9,423 nucleotides of DNA from Dysgonamonadaceae bacterium (GTDB taxonomy: Bacteria; Bacteroidota; Bacteroidia; Bacteroidales; Azobacteroidaceae), in contig JAISKG010000172.1 in assembly GCA_031261015.1 (NCBI GenBank), forward strand, positions 1 to 9,423, in the 5' to 3' direction. Both the position numbers and the translations under genes were made by a program. Shown here piece after piece: positions 1-6,535 of the stretch; the first letter of the stretch is position 1; every line of letters starts with the position of its first letter. The notes below the pieces were generated by a model. That model searched no databases and was not told where the DNA came from. It saw only the letters and a program-made list of their open reading frames with translations.

Positions 1-677
1 GTTTGACAAGCAGTGAGGGCGGCAGTTTCGGTACGCAGACGGCTTTCTCCCAGCGACACCGGCTGAAATCCGGCCGTAATTGCCTGAGTCACTTCCTCTT
101 CGCTGAAATCGCCTTCCGGGCCGATCAAAATCAATACCGAACTTTCGGCATCCAGCGACCGGCTGAGCAAAGGTTTTTCTCCCGCGTAACAATGCGCAAT
201 AAATTTTTGTCCTTCAAACGGTTGGCGGATAAATTGTTCCCAAGGAGTCATCGCTTGCAATTCCGGCAAAACCGCTTTCTCCGATTGCTTCATGGCGGAG
301 ATCAGGATGTTATCAATTCGATTGAGTTTCATTTCCTTGCGTTCGGAAAAACGTGTACGAAGAAAAGTAATTTTGTCGATACCGATCTCGGTGGCTTTTT
401 CGGCGAACCATTCGATTCGGTCAAGGTTTTTAGTCGGCGCGACGGCAATCTCAATCCGTCCGTTCCACAATGGGTCCATTTTCTGAGTTTCAATGATTTC
501 CACACGGCAGTGCTTGGAATGCGCTTCGCAAATTTCGGCTTGAAACAAATGTCCTTTTCCATCGGTAATATGGATCGTATCGCCGGTTTGCCGCCGCAAA
601 ACGCGCACGCAATGCTGCGATTCCGTTTCCGGCAATTCGGGACAAATCAACAAATCGGGCGCGTAGAAAAGCAACAT
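1..677 (-). CDS. rsmE: 16S rRNA (uracil1498-N3)-methyltransferase RsmE, C-terminus cut off by window edge
   Basis: Reading the minus strand from the ATG at 677-675 gives 225 open codons to the window edge. RsmE is a SPOUT-class enzyme that uses S-adenosylmethionine to methylate N3 of U1498 in 16S rRNA in the 30S subunit. Seen: an N-terminal PUA-like segment (residues about 1-70, with HCVRVLRR at 22-29 and DGKG at 39-42), then the SPOUT domain with APTK at 80-83, EKATEIG at 93-99, IGPEGDFS at 185-192 and LGESRLRTETA at 209-219. The last two form the cofactor-binding knot in this family. Family members are about 235-250 residues, so only the last ten or so should be missing. The start lies one base after the stop of the DUF5103 gene, so the two are probably co-transcribed and translationally coupled. 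Identification is firm. Confidence 0.96.
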   Translation of the reverse strand, partial: MLLFYAPDLLICPELPETESQHCVRVLRRQTGDTIHITDGKGHLFQAEICEAHSKHCRVEIIETQKMDPLWNGRIEIAVAPTKNLDRIEWFAEKATEIGIDKITFLRTRFSERKEMKLNRIDNILISAMKQSEKAVLPELQAMTPWEQFIRQPFEGQKFIAHCYAGEKPLLSRSLDAESSVLILIGPEGDFSEEEVTQAITAGFQPVSLGESRLRTETAALTACQ

Positions 678-678
678 A

Positions 679-1929
679 TTATTTATATTCAAGCGTTTGA
701 ACCGCAATTAGTTGATCGTATCGCCCACCCAAAGGACGGAAATAAACCATCAAACAATACTCATTTTCCGTTTCGTAATAATTTCCTTCCAGCAAGGCCG
801 TTGAGGCAGCCGTCGCATTTCCTTTTTGCGTCACATAGAGGAAGTTATAATAACCTTCCTTCAGCAAAACCGTTTTCACATAACCTTTGTCGGTCGCACT
901 GTATTCCATTTGCGAATCGGCGTTTAACAAATTGTAAAACGCATCGCTCAAGATATAAACTTTCTCGGTAAACGGTTGATCACAAGGAATATAAAAGTGA
1001 ACGATTTCGTAGTCGGCTTCGGTATTCGAATCGTCGGCGTCGTTGCGGCGGATGTAAAATCGTCCGTTGAGATCTTCGTTATAGGAATAGGAACGATCGC
1101 CTCTGCGGTAACCCGGTTTCAAAATCGTATGATAATAAGGAGCATAGTATTCGACCGTTTCGATTCCCCAGCCGTTCCATTTGGTCGTAGTCATCTCGAA
1201 ACTGCGGTATTCGTTGCCGCCGTCGAAGATCAACGCCGGGTTGTGATCGTAAATCGCTTTCCGGTTTTGAACGCTTAAAGGCTTCAGCAAAGCGGCTTCG
1301 TTATCGAACCGCCGGTTTTGCTGCACATACACTTTGAGATCCTGAAGAGGAACCCGTATTTCATCGCCATACAAAATTTCAAAGCTAACGGCTTGATAAT
1401 AATTGTTTACGCCTTTGTCCGTCACCGACGAAGCTTGCATCCGAACACTCGCGCGCGGATCGACTACAGAAAAACACGCATTCAAAAGCAAATGATCCTG
1501 TTCGTCCCAAACTTGCAGCACATAATTTCCCGAAACTTTCAACTGCACTTCATTGTTCGGGATAAACAATTGATAATGAATATAATCCATCGTTGTATTG
1601 AACGACTGTACGTAATCGGTAATGTAATTGTTTTGCAAACCGTTCAGATATTCCGACGGAAGCAAAGCGGAAGGCGTCCAGTCGGCATTGCAATGCGTGA
1701 CCGAATAACGGTAATAACCGGGCGCGGAACCCAGCACATCAAAACGAATGTCAATCGCATCATTTCCCTGTAATTCGAGGATGGGAGAAGCTTCCCAATT
1801 AGAAGTTAAGCGTACTAACAAAGTTTTTACTTGTTCCGAAAACGGTTGAGTACGAATCGGTTGAGCGGCGAAACATACAGAAACTACGCCTGAAAAGAAA
1901 ACGGTTATGAGGAAAATTATTTTTTTCAT
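679..1929 (-). CDS. DUF5103 / type IX secretion plug-family exported protein
   Basis: A 416-residue protein with a classical signal peptide (MKK, hydrophobic stretch to about residue 20, likely cut near A21-A22). The Cys at 19 follows Val, so it is not a convincing lipobox. The mature part matches the DUF5103 family: a first domain with YYRYSVTHCNADW and, further on, NYITDYVQSFNTT, a linker containing VVDPRAS, and a C-terminal beta-rich part rich in Tyr ending in YFRPLGGRYDQL. One family member in Flavobacterium johnsoniae was identified as the plug bound to the SprA translocon of the type IX secretion system. Family members may also occur in Bacteroidetes without an obvious T9SS, so the exact role here is uncertain. 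It is likely periplasmic or outer-membrane associated. It heads a two-gene unit with rsmE, preceded by a TAnnTTTG motif. Family assignment is confident; function is inferred. Confidence 0.85.
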   Translation of the reverse strand: MKKIIFLITVFFSGVVSVCFAAQPIRTQPFSEQVKTLLVRLTSNWEASPILELQGNDAIDIRFDVLGSAPGYYRYSVTHCNADWTPSALLPSEYLNGLQNNYITDYVQSFNTTMDYIHYQLFIPNNEVQLKVSGNYVLQVWDEQDHLLLNACFSVVDPRASVRMQASSVTDKGVNNYYQAVSFEILYGDEIRVPLQDLKVYVQQNRRFDNEAALLKPLSVQNRKAIYDHNPALIFDGGNEYRSFEMTTTKWNGWGIETVEYYAPYYHTILKPGYRRGDRSYSYNEDLNGRFYIRRNDADDSNTEADYEIVHFYIPCDQPFTEKVYILSDAFYNLLNADSQMEYSATDKGYVKTVLLKEGYYNFLYVTQKGNATAASTALLEGNYYETENEYCLMVYFRPLGGRYDQLIAVQTLEYK

Positions 1930-1933
1930 TGGA

Positions 1934-1941
1934 CAAAAGTA
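1934..1941 (-). promoter_or_regulatory. Candidate Bacteroidetes -7 promoter element for the DUF5103-rsmE unit
   Basis: The minus strand reads TACTTTTG, a full match to the Bacteroidetes -7 consensus TAnnTTTG. Only four bases (TCCA) separate it from the ATG at 1929, so a transcript starting at the usual distance would have almost no leader. I see no good TTG -33 element about 20 bases upstream. The site lies in the 33-base gap after the glycosyltransferase, where a new transcription unit would be expected to start. Confidence 0.5.
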
Positions 1942-1962
1942 AGAAAAAAACCAATAAAGCCA

Positions 1963-2979
1963 CTATTTTTGTATCCTCTCAAATAATTGCAGATATTTTT
2001 TTCTGCTTAAAAGATAATATTGATAGACAATACTTTTCCGAAAAACTTCTTCCGGTAGCGTGTATTCCTTTCTTTCCGGTCCATACTGTTTTTTCTGCCG
2101 GTGAAAATCTCGCCGCGCCTTCCGAATCGCCGCCGCATGCGCCGGATGTCCCGTTAAAAGTCCTTGCAAGGCAACCAAATAGTCCAAGAAAAAGCGGACG
2201 ATCATGACTTTGGAATAATCTTTTCGCGGAAGATTTTTATAAAGCATCAATAAATTATTGCGGTAATTCAGAAAAGTTTTTTGCGGATGATTCATGTTCA
2301 ATGTAGCGCCACCCAAATGATAAACCGTTGATAACGGATAACAAACAATTTTTGCGCCGGTCCGCCGGATACGCCAGCACAAATCAATTTCCTCTTGATG
2401 GGCGAAAAATCGCGCATCCAATCCGCCGAGCGATTTATAAATTTCCGTGCGAATGATCAGGCATGCGCCGCTGGCCCACAAGACGTTAGTAATATCGTCG
2501 TATTGTCCGCCGTCTTTTTCGACGGTATCGAAAATCCGTCCGCGGCAAAACGGATAGCCGTAGCGGTCGATAAATCCACCAGCTGCTCCCGCATAGTCGA
2601 ACGAACTACGATCGCGCGCGGAAAGGATTTTCGGTTGAAGAGCAGCCACTTCCCGGTGATTATCCAAATAATCGATTGCCGGCCGCAACCAGTCATGACC
2701 CACCTCTACATCCGAATTAAGCAATACAACATATTCATTTTCAATCTTTTCTAAAGCCCGGTTATATCCTTCGGCAAATCCGTAGTTGCGATCCAAAGCA
2801 ATCGTTCGGATCGACGGATAATGTTGAGTCAGAAATGCTAACGAATCGTCGGTCGAACCGTTATCAGCGACAACAAGCTCGACCGATTCCGGTTCGGTTC
2901 GCGCAATTAACGCCGGCAAGAATCGCTCCAGCAACTCCCGCCCGTTCCAATTCAAAATGACGACTGCAACTTGTTTCAT
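1963..2979 (-). CDS. Glycosyltransferase family 2 (rhamnosyltransferase-like)
   Basis: A 338-residue GT-A fold glycosyltransferase that probably transfers a sugar from a nucleotide donor to an envelope polysaccharide or lipid-linked acceptor on the cytoplasmic side of the inner membrane. Seen, numbered from the chosen start: VVILNWNG at 6-13, DNGSTD at 39-44, NYGFAEGYN at 65-73, the metal/nucleotide-binding LNSDVEV at 87-93, WASGACLIIR at 168-177 and the catalytic-base motif HQEEIDLCWR at 194-203. A hydrophobic segment near the C-terminus (FFLDYLVALQGLL) suggests membrane contact. The frame runs open to an ATG at 3027, but the ATG at 2979 places the Rossmann start at residue 3, as in relatives, and makes a 4-base ATGA overlap with the acyltransferase gene. 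The acceptor and sugar cannot be read from sequence; the family is certain. Confidence 0.92.
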   Translation of the reverse strand: MKQVAVVILNWNGRELLERFLPALIARTEPESVELVVADNGSTDDSLAFLTQHYPSIRTIALDRNYGFAEGYNRALEKIENEYVVLLNSDVEVGHDWLRPAIDYLDNHREVAALQPKILSARDRSSFDYAGAAGGFIDRYGYPFCRGRIFDTVEKDGGQYDDITNVLWASGACLIIRTEIYKSLGGLDARFFAHQEEIDLCWRIRRTGAKIVCYPLSTVYHLGGATLNMNHPQKTFLNYRNNLLMLYKNLPRKDYSKVMIVRFFLDYLVALQGLLTGHPAHAAAIRKARRDFHRQKKQYGPERKEYTLPEEVFRKSIVYQYYLLSRKKYLQLFERIQK

Positions 2980-3869
2980 GACTGATCTATTCGTTTGTAT
3001 TTCCACCGGTTGTGCGACCACAGCCACAACGCAGGATTGCGCAGAATGCTCCGTTCCATCGCACGCATGTATTTTTCGGTGATTTCAAATTCAGGCGTTT
3101 CCTTCGGATCGGCGGAAATCAATTCCACTTTTCCTTCGTAAAATCCTCGTTTTACTTGAGTTATATCCAAATAACAGACTGCCGCTCCGGTTTGTTTGGC
3201 AATGCGTTCGGCTCCGATTAATGCCGGCGTATCCTGATGCAAAAATTCCGTCCAATAGTGTAAACTGTTAGCGGACGGCTTTTGGTCGGAAATAAAACCC
3301 AACAACCAATTCTGTCCGGCGCGCCGCATCCGGATGATTTCACGGTAAATATCGATTTTGGGAAAACCGACGGAATGAAAGCGTTTCCGAAGATTTAAAA
3401 ACAATTTGTCAAACACTTGATTCTTTAACGGGCGATAAATCTGCCCGATCGTTACCGGCGGTTCGTTGCGTGTCCACAAAGTAATCGAAGTGACCCATTC
3501 CCAATTTCCGTAATGTCCCAGCATCAGGATAACCGGTTGATTTACATCTAAAAACGACTGAACGGTTTCCATATTCCGGAAAATAAACCGCTTTTTCATT
3601 TCCGTGTCGGAAATACGCATCAATTTGATCGTTTCAAAAAAATAATCGCAGAAATGACGGTAAAATTTTTTTTCCAGCGCAATCAAATCCACTTCGGATA
3701 AATCGGGAAACGCATTTTGCAAATTATTGCGTGTCAGCTTTCTACGATAACGGGCGACATAATACACCCAATAAAACAATCCGCCGGCAATACGCTGTAA
3801 CCAGCCTAACGGCAAGCAGGCTGCCGGATAAATCAGCGCATATATAATATGGTATAAAAAACGATTCAT
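2976..3869 (-). CDS. LpxL/HtrB-type lysophospholipid acyltransferase (late lipid A acylation)
   Basis: A 297-residue protein of the LpxL/LpxM/HtrB family, inner-membrane enzymes that add secondary acyl chains to lipid A precursors from acyl-ACP. Seen: a hydrophobic N-terminal segment (about residues 5-40, with YHIIYALIY and LFYWVYYVARY), RRKLTRNNLQNAFPD at 42-56, and the catalytic HX4E motif as HYGNWE with His119 and Glu124. Further on come IYRPLKNQVFDKLF, FISDQKPSAN, a PALIGAERIAKQTGAAV segment and the typical end NPALWLWSHNRWK. Length fits the family (about 290-310). The start overlaps the mtaB stop as ATGA, and its own stop overlaps the glycosyltransferase start the same way, so the three genes are tightly coupled. 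Which lipid A position is acylated is unknown; a related acyl acceptor such as an ornithine lipid is possible but less likely. Confidence 0.93.
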   Translation of the reverse strand: MNRFLYHIIYALIYPAACLPLGWLQRIAGGLFYWVYYVARYRRKLTRNNLQNAFPDLSEVDLIALEKKFYRHFCDYFFETIKLMRISDTEMKKRFIFRNMETVQSFLDVNQPVILMLGHYGNWEWVTSITLWTRNEPPVTIGQIYRPLKNQVFDKLFLNLRKRFHSVGFPKIDIYREIIRMRRAGQNWLLGFISDQKPSANSLHYWTEFLHQDTPALIGAERIAKQTGAAVCYLDITQVKRGFYEGKVELISADPKETPEFEITEKYMRAMERSILRNPALWLWSHNRWKYKRIDQS

Positions 3870-5200
3870 CGTTGAATAGTTAAAGCCGTTTGACCGGAAT
3901 TGAAACCGGATAAAGTGATTGTTTGCAGTCGATTAACCCAATCCGCGCAGTAATCGGTTTCTACTTTAATATAATTTTCGGTAAATCCGTGCATTTTTTC
4001 GCTGTGTTTTGTGTGTTCAAACAGAACCGAATGAGTCGTTCCTATCTGGGAGCGGTAAAAGTTTTGCGTTTTCCGTTCCGACAGAGCCAGTAATTGCTTG
4101 CTTCGCTCCTGTTTTTCTTTAGAAGAAACAACCGGATTGATTTCCAGCGCTTTGGTTCCGGGACGTTCGGAGTAACTAAACACATGCAATTGTGAAACCG
4201 GCAAAGATTCCAGCAATTGCTTGGTTTCTTCAAAATAGGCATCGGTTTCGCCGCGTGTGCCCACGATCACGTCCACGCCAATAAAAGCATGGGGCATCCA
4301 ACGTTTAATTGTCTGAATTTTAGCTGTGAAGAATGCCGTCGTGTATTTGCGGCGCATCAATTGCAGTACGGCGTCCGAACCGGCTTGCAACGGAATATGA
4401 AAATGCGGCGCAATGCGGCTGGAATGAGCGACCCATTCGATCATTTCATCCGTCAGTAAGTTAGGCTCGATGGACGAGATACGGAAACGATCGATCGAAG
4501 CAACTTTTTCCAACGCTTTCAGCAGATCGAAAAAAGTTTCTCCGGTCGTTTTGCCGAAATCACCGATGTTGACGCCGGTCAGCACGATTTCTTTCGCGCC
4601 GTCGCAGCCGGCCTCTTCCGCTTGGGCGGCTAACGAAGCGATACTGCCGTTGCGACTCCGCCCGCGTGCAAACGGAATGGTACAATATGAGCAATAATAA
4701 TCGCAGCCGTCCTGTACTTTCAGGAAGTAGCGCGTACGATCGCCTTTGGCGCATGAAGGTTCAAAAGCGATCATTTCCTTGACCGGCAAAACTTCAGCTA
4801 AATTGATTTCACCTAATTCCAAGCGATTTTTTTGCCCTACAATCGCCTGCAAATGAGCGGCAATGTCTGTTTTTTGTCCCGCGCCCAAGACCAGATTCAC
4901 GCCTTCGATGCGACGTACTTCTTCCGGTTTGAGTTGGGCGTAGCAGCCGGTCACGATCACGAAAGCCTCAGGATGTTGCTGTTTGATACGACGGATGGCT
5001 TGCCGGCATTTTTTGTCGGCCAGTTCCGTCACCGAGCAGGTGTTGATGATGCACCAATCCGCTGTTTCTCCCGGCAAAACTTTCCGTATTCCATTATCAG
5101 CCAATTGTTTGCCAATAGAGGAAGTTTCGGCAAAATTTAATTTGCAGCCCAGCGTGTAATACGCTGCTTTTTGATTTTGAAAAAGAGTTGTGTCAATCAT
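3866..5200 (-). CDS. mtaB: tRNA (t6A37) C2-methylthiotransferase MtaB
   Basis: A 444-residue radical-SAM methylthiotransferase that converts t6A to ms2t6A at position 37 of ANN-decoding tRNAs in the cytoplasm. Seen: the N-terminal UPF0004 domain with three conserved cysteines for the auxiliary iron-sulfur cluster, in LGCKLN (Cys19), INTCSVT (Cys55) and VTGCYAQ (Cys86). The radical-SAM CxxxCxxC motif follows as CDYYCSYC with Cys166, Cys170 and Cys173. GSDAVLQLMRRKYT and VDVIVGTRGETDAYF are typical of the TIM-barrel part. A C-terminal TRAM-like region follows from about residue 375. LGCKLN rather than the LGCQMN of MiaB/RimO supports the MtaB assignment. The start at 5200 gives a normal N-terminus, and no other Met occurs before residue 143. 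It heads a three-gene overlapping run with the acyltransferase and glycosyltransferase. Confidence 0.96.
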   Translation of the reverse strand: MIDTTLFQNQKAAYYTLGCKLNFAETSSIGKQLADNGIRKVLPGETADWCIINTCSVTELADKKCRQAIRRIKQQHPEAFVIVTGCYAQLKPEEVRRIEGVNLVLGAGQKTDIAAHLQAIVGQKNRLELGEINLAEVLPVKEMIAFEPSCAKGDRTRYFLKVQDGCDYYCSYCTIPFARGRSRNGSIASLAAQAEEAGCDGAKEIVLTGVNIGDFGKTTGETFFDLLKALEKVASIDRFRISSIEPNLLTDEMIEWVAHSSRIAPHFHIPLQAGSDAVLQLMRRKYTTAFFTAKIQTIKRWMPHAFIGVDVIVGTRGETDAYFEETKQLLESLPVSQLHVFSYSERPGTKALEINPVVSSKEKQERSKQLLALSERKTQNFYRSQIGTTHSVLFEHTKHSEKMHGFTENYIKVETDYCADWVNRLQTITLSGFNSGQTALTIQR

Positions 5201-5205
5201 TGCCG

Positions 5206-5213
5206 CAAAGGTA
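5206..5213 (-). promoter_or_regulatory. Candidate Bacteroidetes -7 promoter element for mtaB and the two genes after it
   Basis: The minus strand reads TACCTTTG, a full match to TAnnTTTG. Five bases (CGGCA) lie between it and the mtaB ATG at 5200, so the predicted leader is nearly absent. The region 19-25 bases upstream is AT-rich but lacks a clear TTG. It lies in the 66-base gap between the amidohydrolase stop and mtaB, the widest gap between genes in the window. Confidence 0.55.
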
Positions 5214-5234
5214 CAAAAAAAGCGAAAATGATTT

Positions 5235-5253
5235 TTTACACGATGGCTGTAAA
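5235..5253. promoter_or_regulatory. Perfect short dyad TTTACA-N7-TGTAAA upstream of the mtaB promoter motif
   Basis: TTTACA (5235-5240) and TGTAAA (5248-5253) form a perfect 6-base inverted repeat with a 7-base spacer. Its near edge is 21 bases upstream of the TAnnTTTG motif, where a -33 element would sit, so a repressor or activator site is possible. It also follows the M20 amidohydrolase stop, with scattered T runs further down the minus strand, so a weak terminator is another reading. The stem has only one G-C pair per arm, and a dyad this short can occur by chance. Confidence 0.25.
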
Positions 5254-5266
5254 TTGTTAATTTTAT

Positions 5267-6526
5267 CTATTTCAGGATATTTACCGCAAATTGCACCATA
5301 GCGCCTACACCGTATTGCAACGCGTCTTCGTCCATATCGAACCGGTCGTTATGGTGCTCCGCGCCGCTTCCCAAAGTTTCATTTTTAATGCCGACAAAAG
5401 TAAAAACCGTGGGTGCAAGTTCGCTGTATTTGGCAAATGTTTCGGCAGCATACCAACTATATTGCTCGTTTGAAACCACTTTATCGGGATAAATTTCTTT
5501 TATAACGTCCTGAGTAAATTTTGTTAAGAGGGTATCATTGACAACAGGTCCCATGGCTATGCCCATTTTATCATAAAACTTAATCGAACAATTATGTGCA
5601 CGGGCAATATCTTCGCTGACTTTACGCAGCAGGGAAAAACCTTTTTCACCTTCGACAAGGTCAAAAAAACGTATTGTACCTCCTATATAAACCGAATTGG
5701 GAATGACGTTATAGGTTTCGCCGCCTTGCACTTGCGTAATTCCCAATGTGAGTGTTTTGGTAATATCGCGCTGATTATTCCATGCAATCGAAATACCGGT
5801 TAATACATTTGCAGCTGCAAATACCGGATTGATAGACAAATCGGGACGCGAAGCATGGCCGCCTTGTCCGATCACATCGAAGGCAACAGTACCGGTGCCT
5901 GCCATTATCGCGCCTTCCCGGATATACAATTTGCCTGTTTCAAGATTCGATTTGAGATGATTACCGTAAATAGCATCTATTTTCAGAGGGCGAAGAGCCT
6001 CAACCATAGCATGGATGCCGGAATTGGTCTCTTCGCCTTCTTCAAAAATAAAAACGATTTTGCCTGTGAGTTGATCTTTCCATTCAGTCAGTATTTTTGC
6101 TGTTCCAAGCAAAATAGCAATATGTCCGTCGTGTCCGCAAGCGTGCGAAACGCCCGGGTTTTTCGACAGATGCAACTTTTTCTGCTTCAAATTGATTTCG
6201 CTTTCGGGAATGGGCAAGGCGTCAATATCGGCGCGTAAACCAATGGTTTTACCCGGTTTTTTAGTATCTAAAACCGCATAAAATCCTGTTCCGGGCACTT
6301 TTGTTATCAGCAATCCCAGTTGAGCGATTTCTTCCTGAATAAACTTCGCCGTTTCAAACTCTTGCCCGGACAGTTCGGGATGTTCATGCAAATAGCCTCT
6401 GGTATCCCGGATATACGCATCGACAGATTTAACTTTTTCCAAAATTAATTCTTTTTTGACCGTTTTTTGCGCTGCCATCAAAAATACATTAAAAATTAGT
6501 ACAAATAAGATAAAATATTGTTTCAT
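5267..6526 (-). CDS. Exported M20-family amidohydrolase (M20D-like N-acyl amino acid / peptide hydrolase)
   Basis: A 419-residue zinc-dependent hydrolase of the M20 (M20D) family, which cleaves N-acyl amino acids, small peptides or similar amides. Residues 1-20 look like a signal peptide (MKQYF, hydrophobic core, MAAQ), so it should act in the periplasm or outside; no lipobox Cys is present. Seen: LHEHPELSGQE, RADIDALP (98-105), SHACGHDGH (127-135) with metal ligands Cys130 and His132, Glu165-Glu166 as catalytic base and ligand, GNH with His190, the dimerisation-domain motif GGHASRP (222-228), and HHNDRF (391-396) with His392 as the last ligand. The Glu region reads IFEEGEET where many M20D enzymes have FQPAEEG, a noticeable divergence. 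The start is 9 bases after the C39-like gene, so they are co-transcribed. Exact substrate is unknown; the family call is firm. Confidence 0.92.
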   Translation of the reverse strand: MKQYFILFVLIFNVFLMAAQKTVKKELILEKVKSVDAYIRDTRGYLHEHPELSGQEFETAKFIQEEIAQLGLLITKVPGTGFYAVLDTKKPGKTIGLRADIDALPIPESEINLKQKKLHLSKNPGVSHACGHDGHIAILLGTAKILTEWKDQLTGKIVFIFEEGEETNSGIHAMVEALRPLKIDAIYGNHLKSNLETGKLYIREGAIMAGTGTVAFDVIGQGGHASRPDLSINPVFAAANVLTGISIAWNNQRDITKTLTLGITQVQGGETYNVIPNSVYIGGTIRFFDLVEGEKGFSLLRKVSEDIARAHNCSIKFYDKMGIAMGPVVNDTLLTKFTQDVIKEIYPDKVVSNEQYSWYAAETFAKYSELAPTVFTFVGIKNETLGSGAEHHNDRFDMDEDALQYGVGAMVQFAVNILK

Positions 6527-6535
6527 AACTCATAA

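Noticed and set aside
3..971. A 322-codon open frame on the plus strand
   Set aside because: It lies fully antisense to rsmE and the end of the DUF5103 gene, both of which have clear family motifs. Its translation has no recognisable domain and is rich in Arg, Phe and Asn, as expected for a shadow frame.
1930..1962. T-rich stretch after the glycosyltransferase stop considered as an intrinsic terminator
   Set aside because: The T run on the minus strand is not preceded by an inverted repeat able to form a stem.
1964..1971. TATTTTTG on the plus strand, matching TAnnTTTG
   Set aside because: No plus-strand gene follows it. The 92-codon frame starting at 1929 runs antisense to the glycosyltransferase and has no domain features.
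2980..3027. Upstream ATG extending the glycosyltransferase by 16 residues
   Set aside because: The extra residues would lie inside the acyltransferase gene and do not resemble a GT2 N-terminus. The ATG at 2979 gives the standard start and an ATGA overlap like that of the preceding pair.
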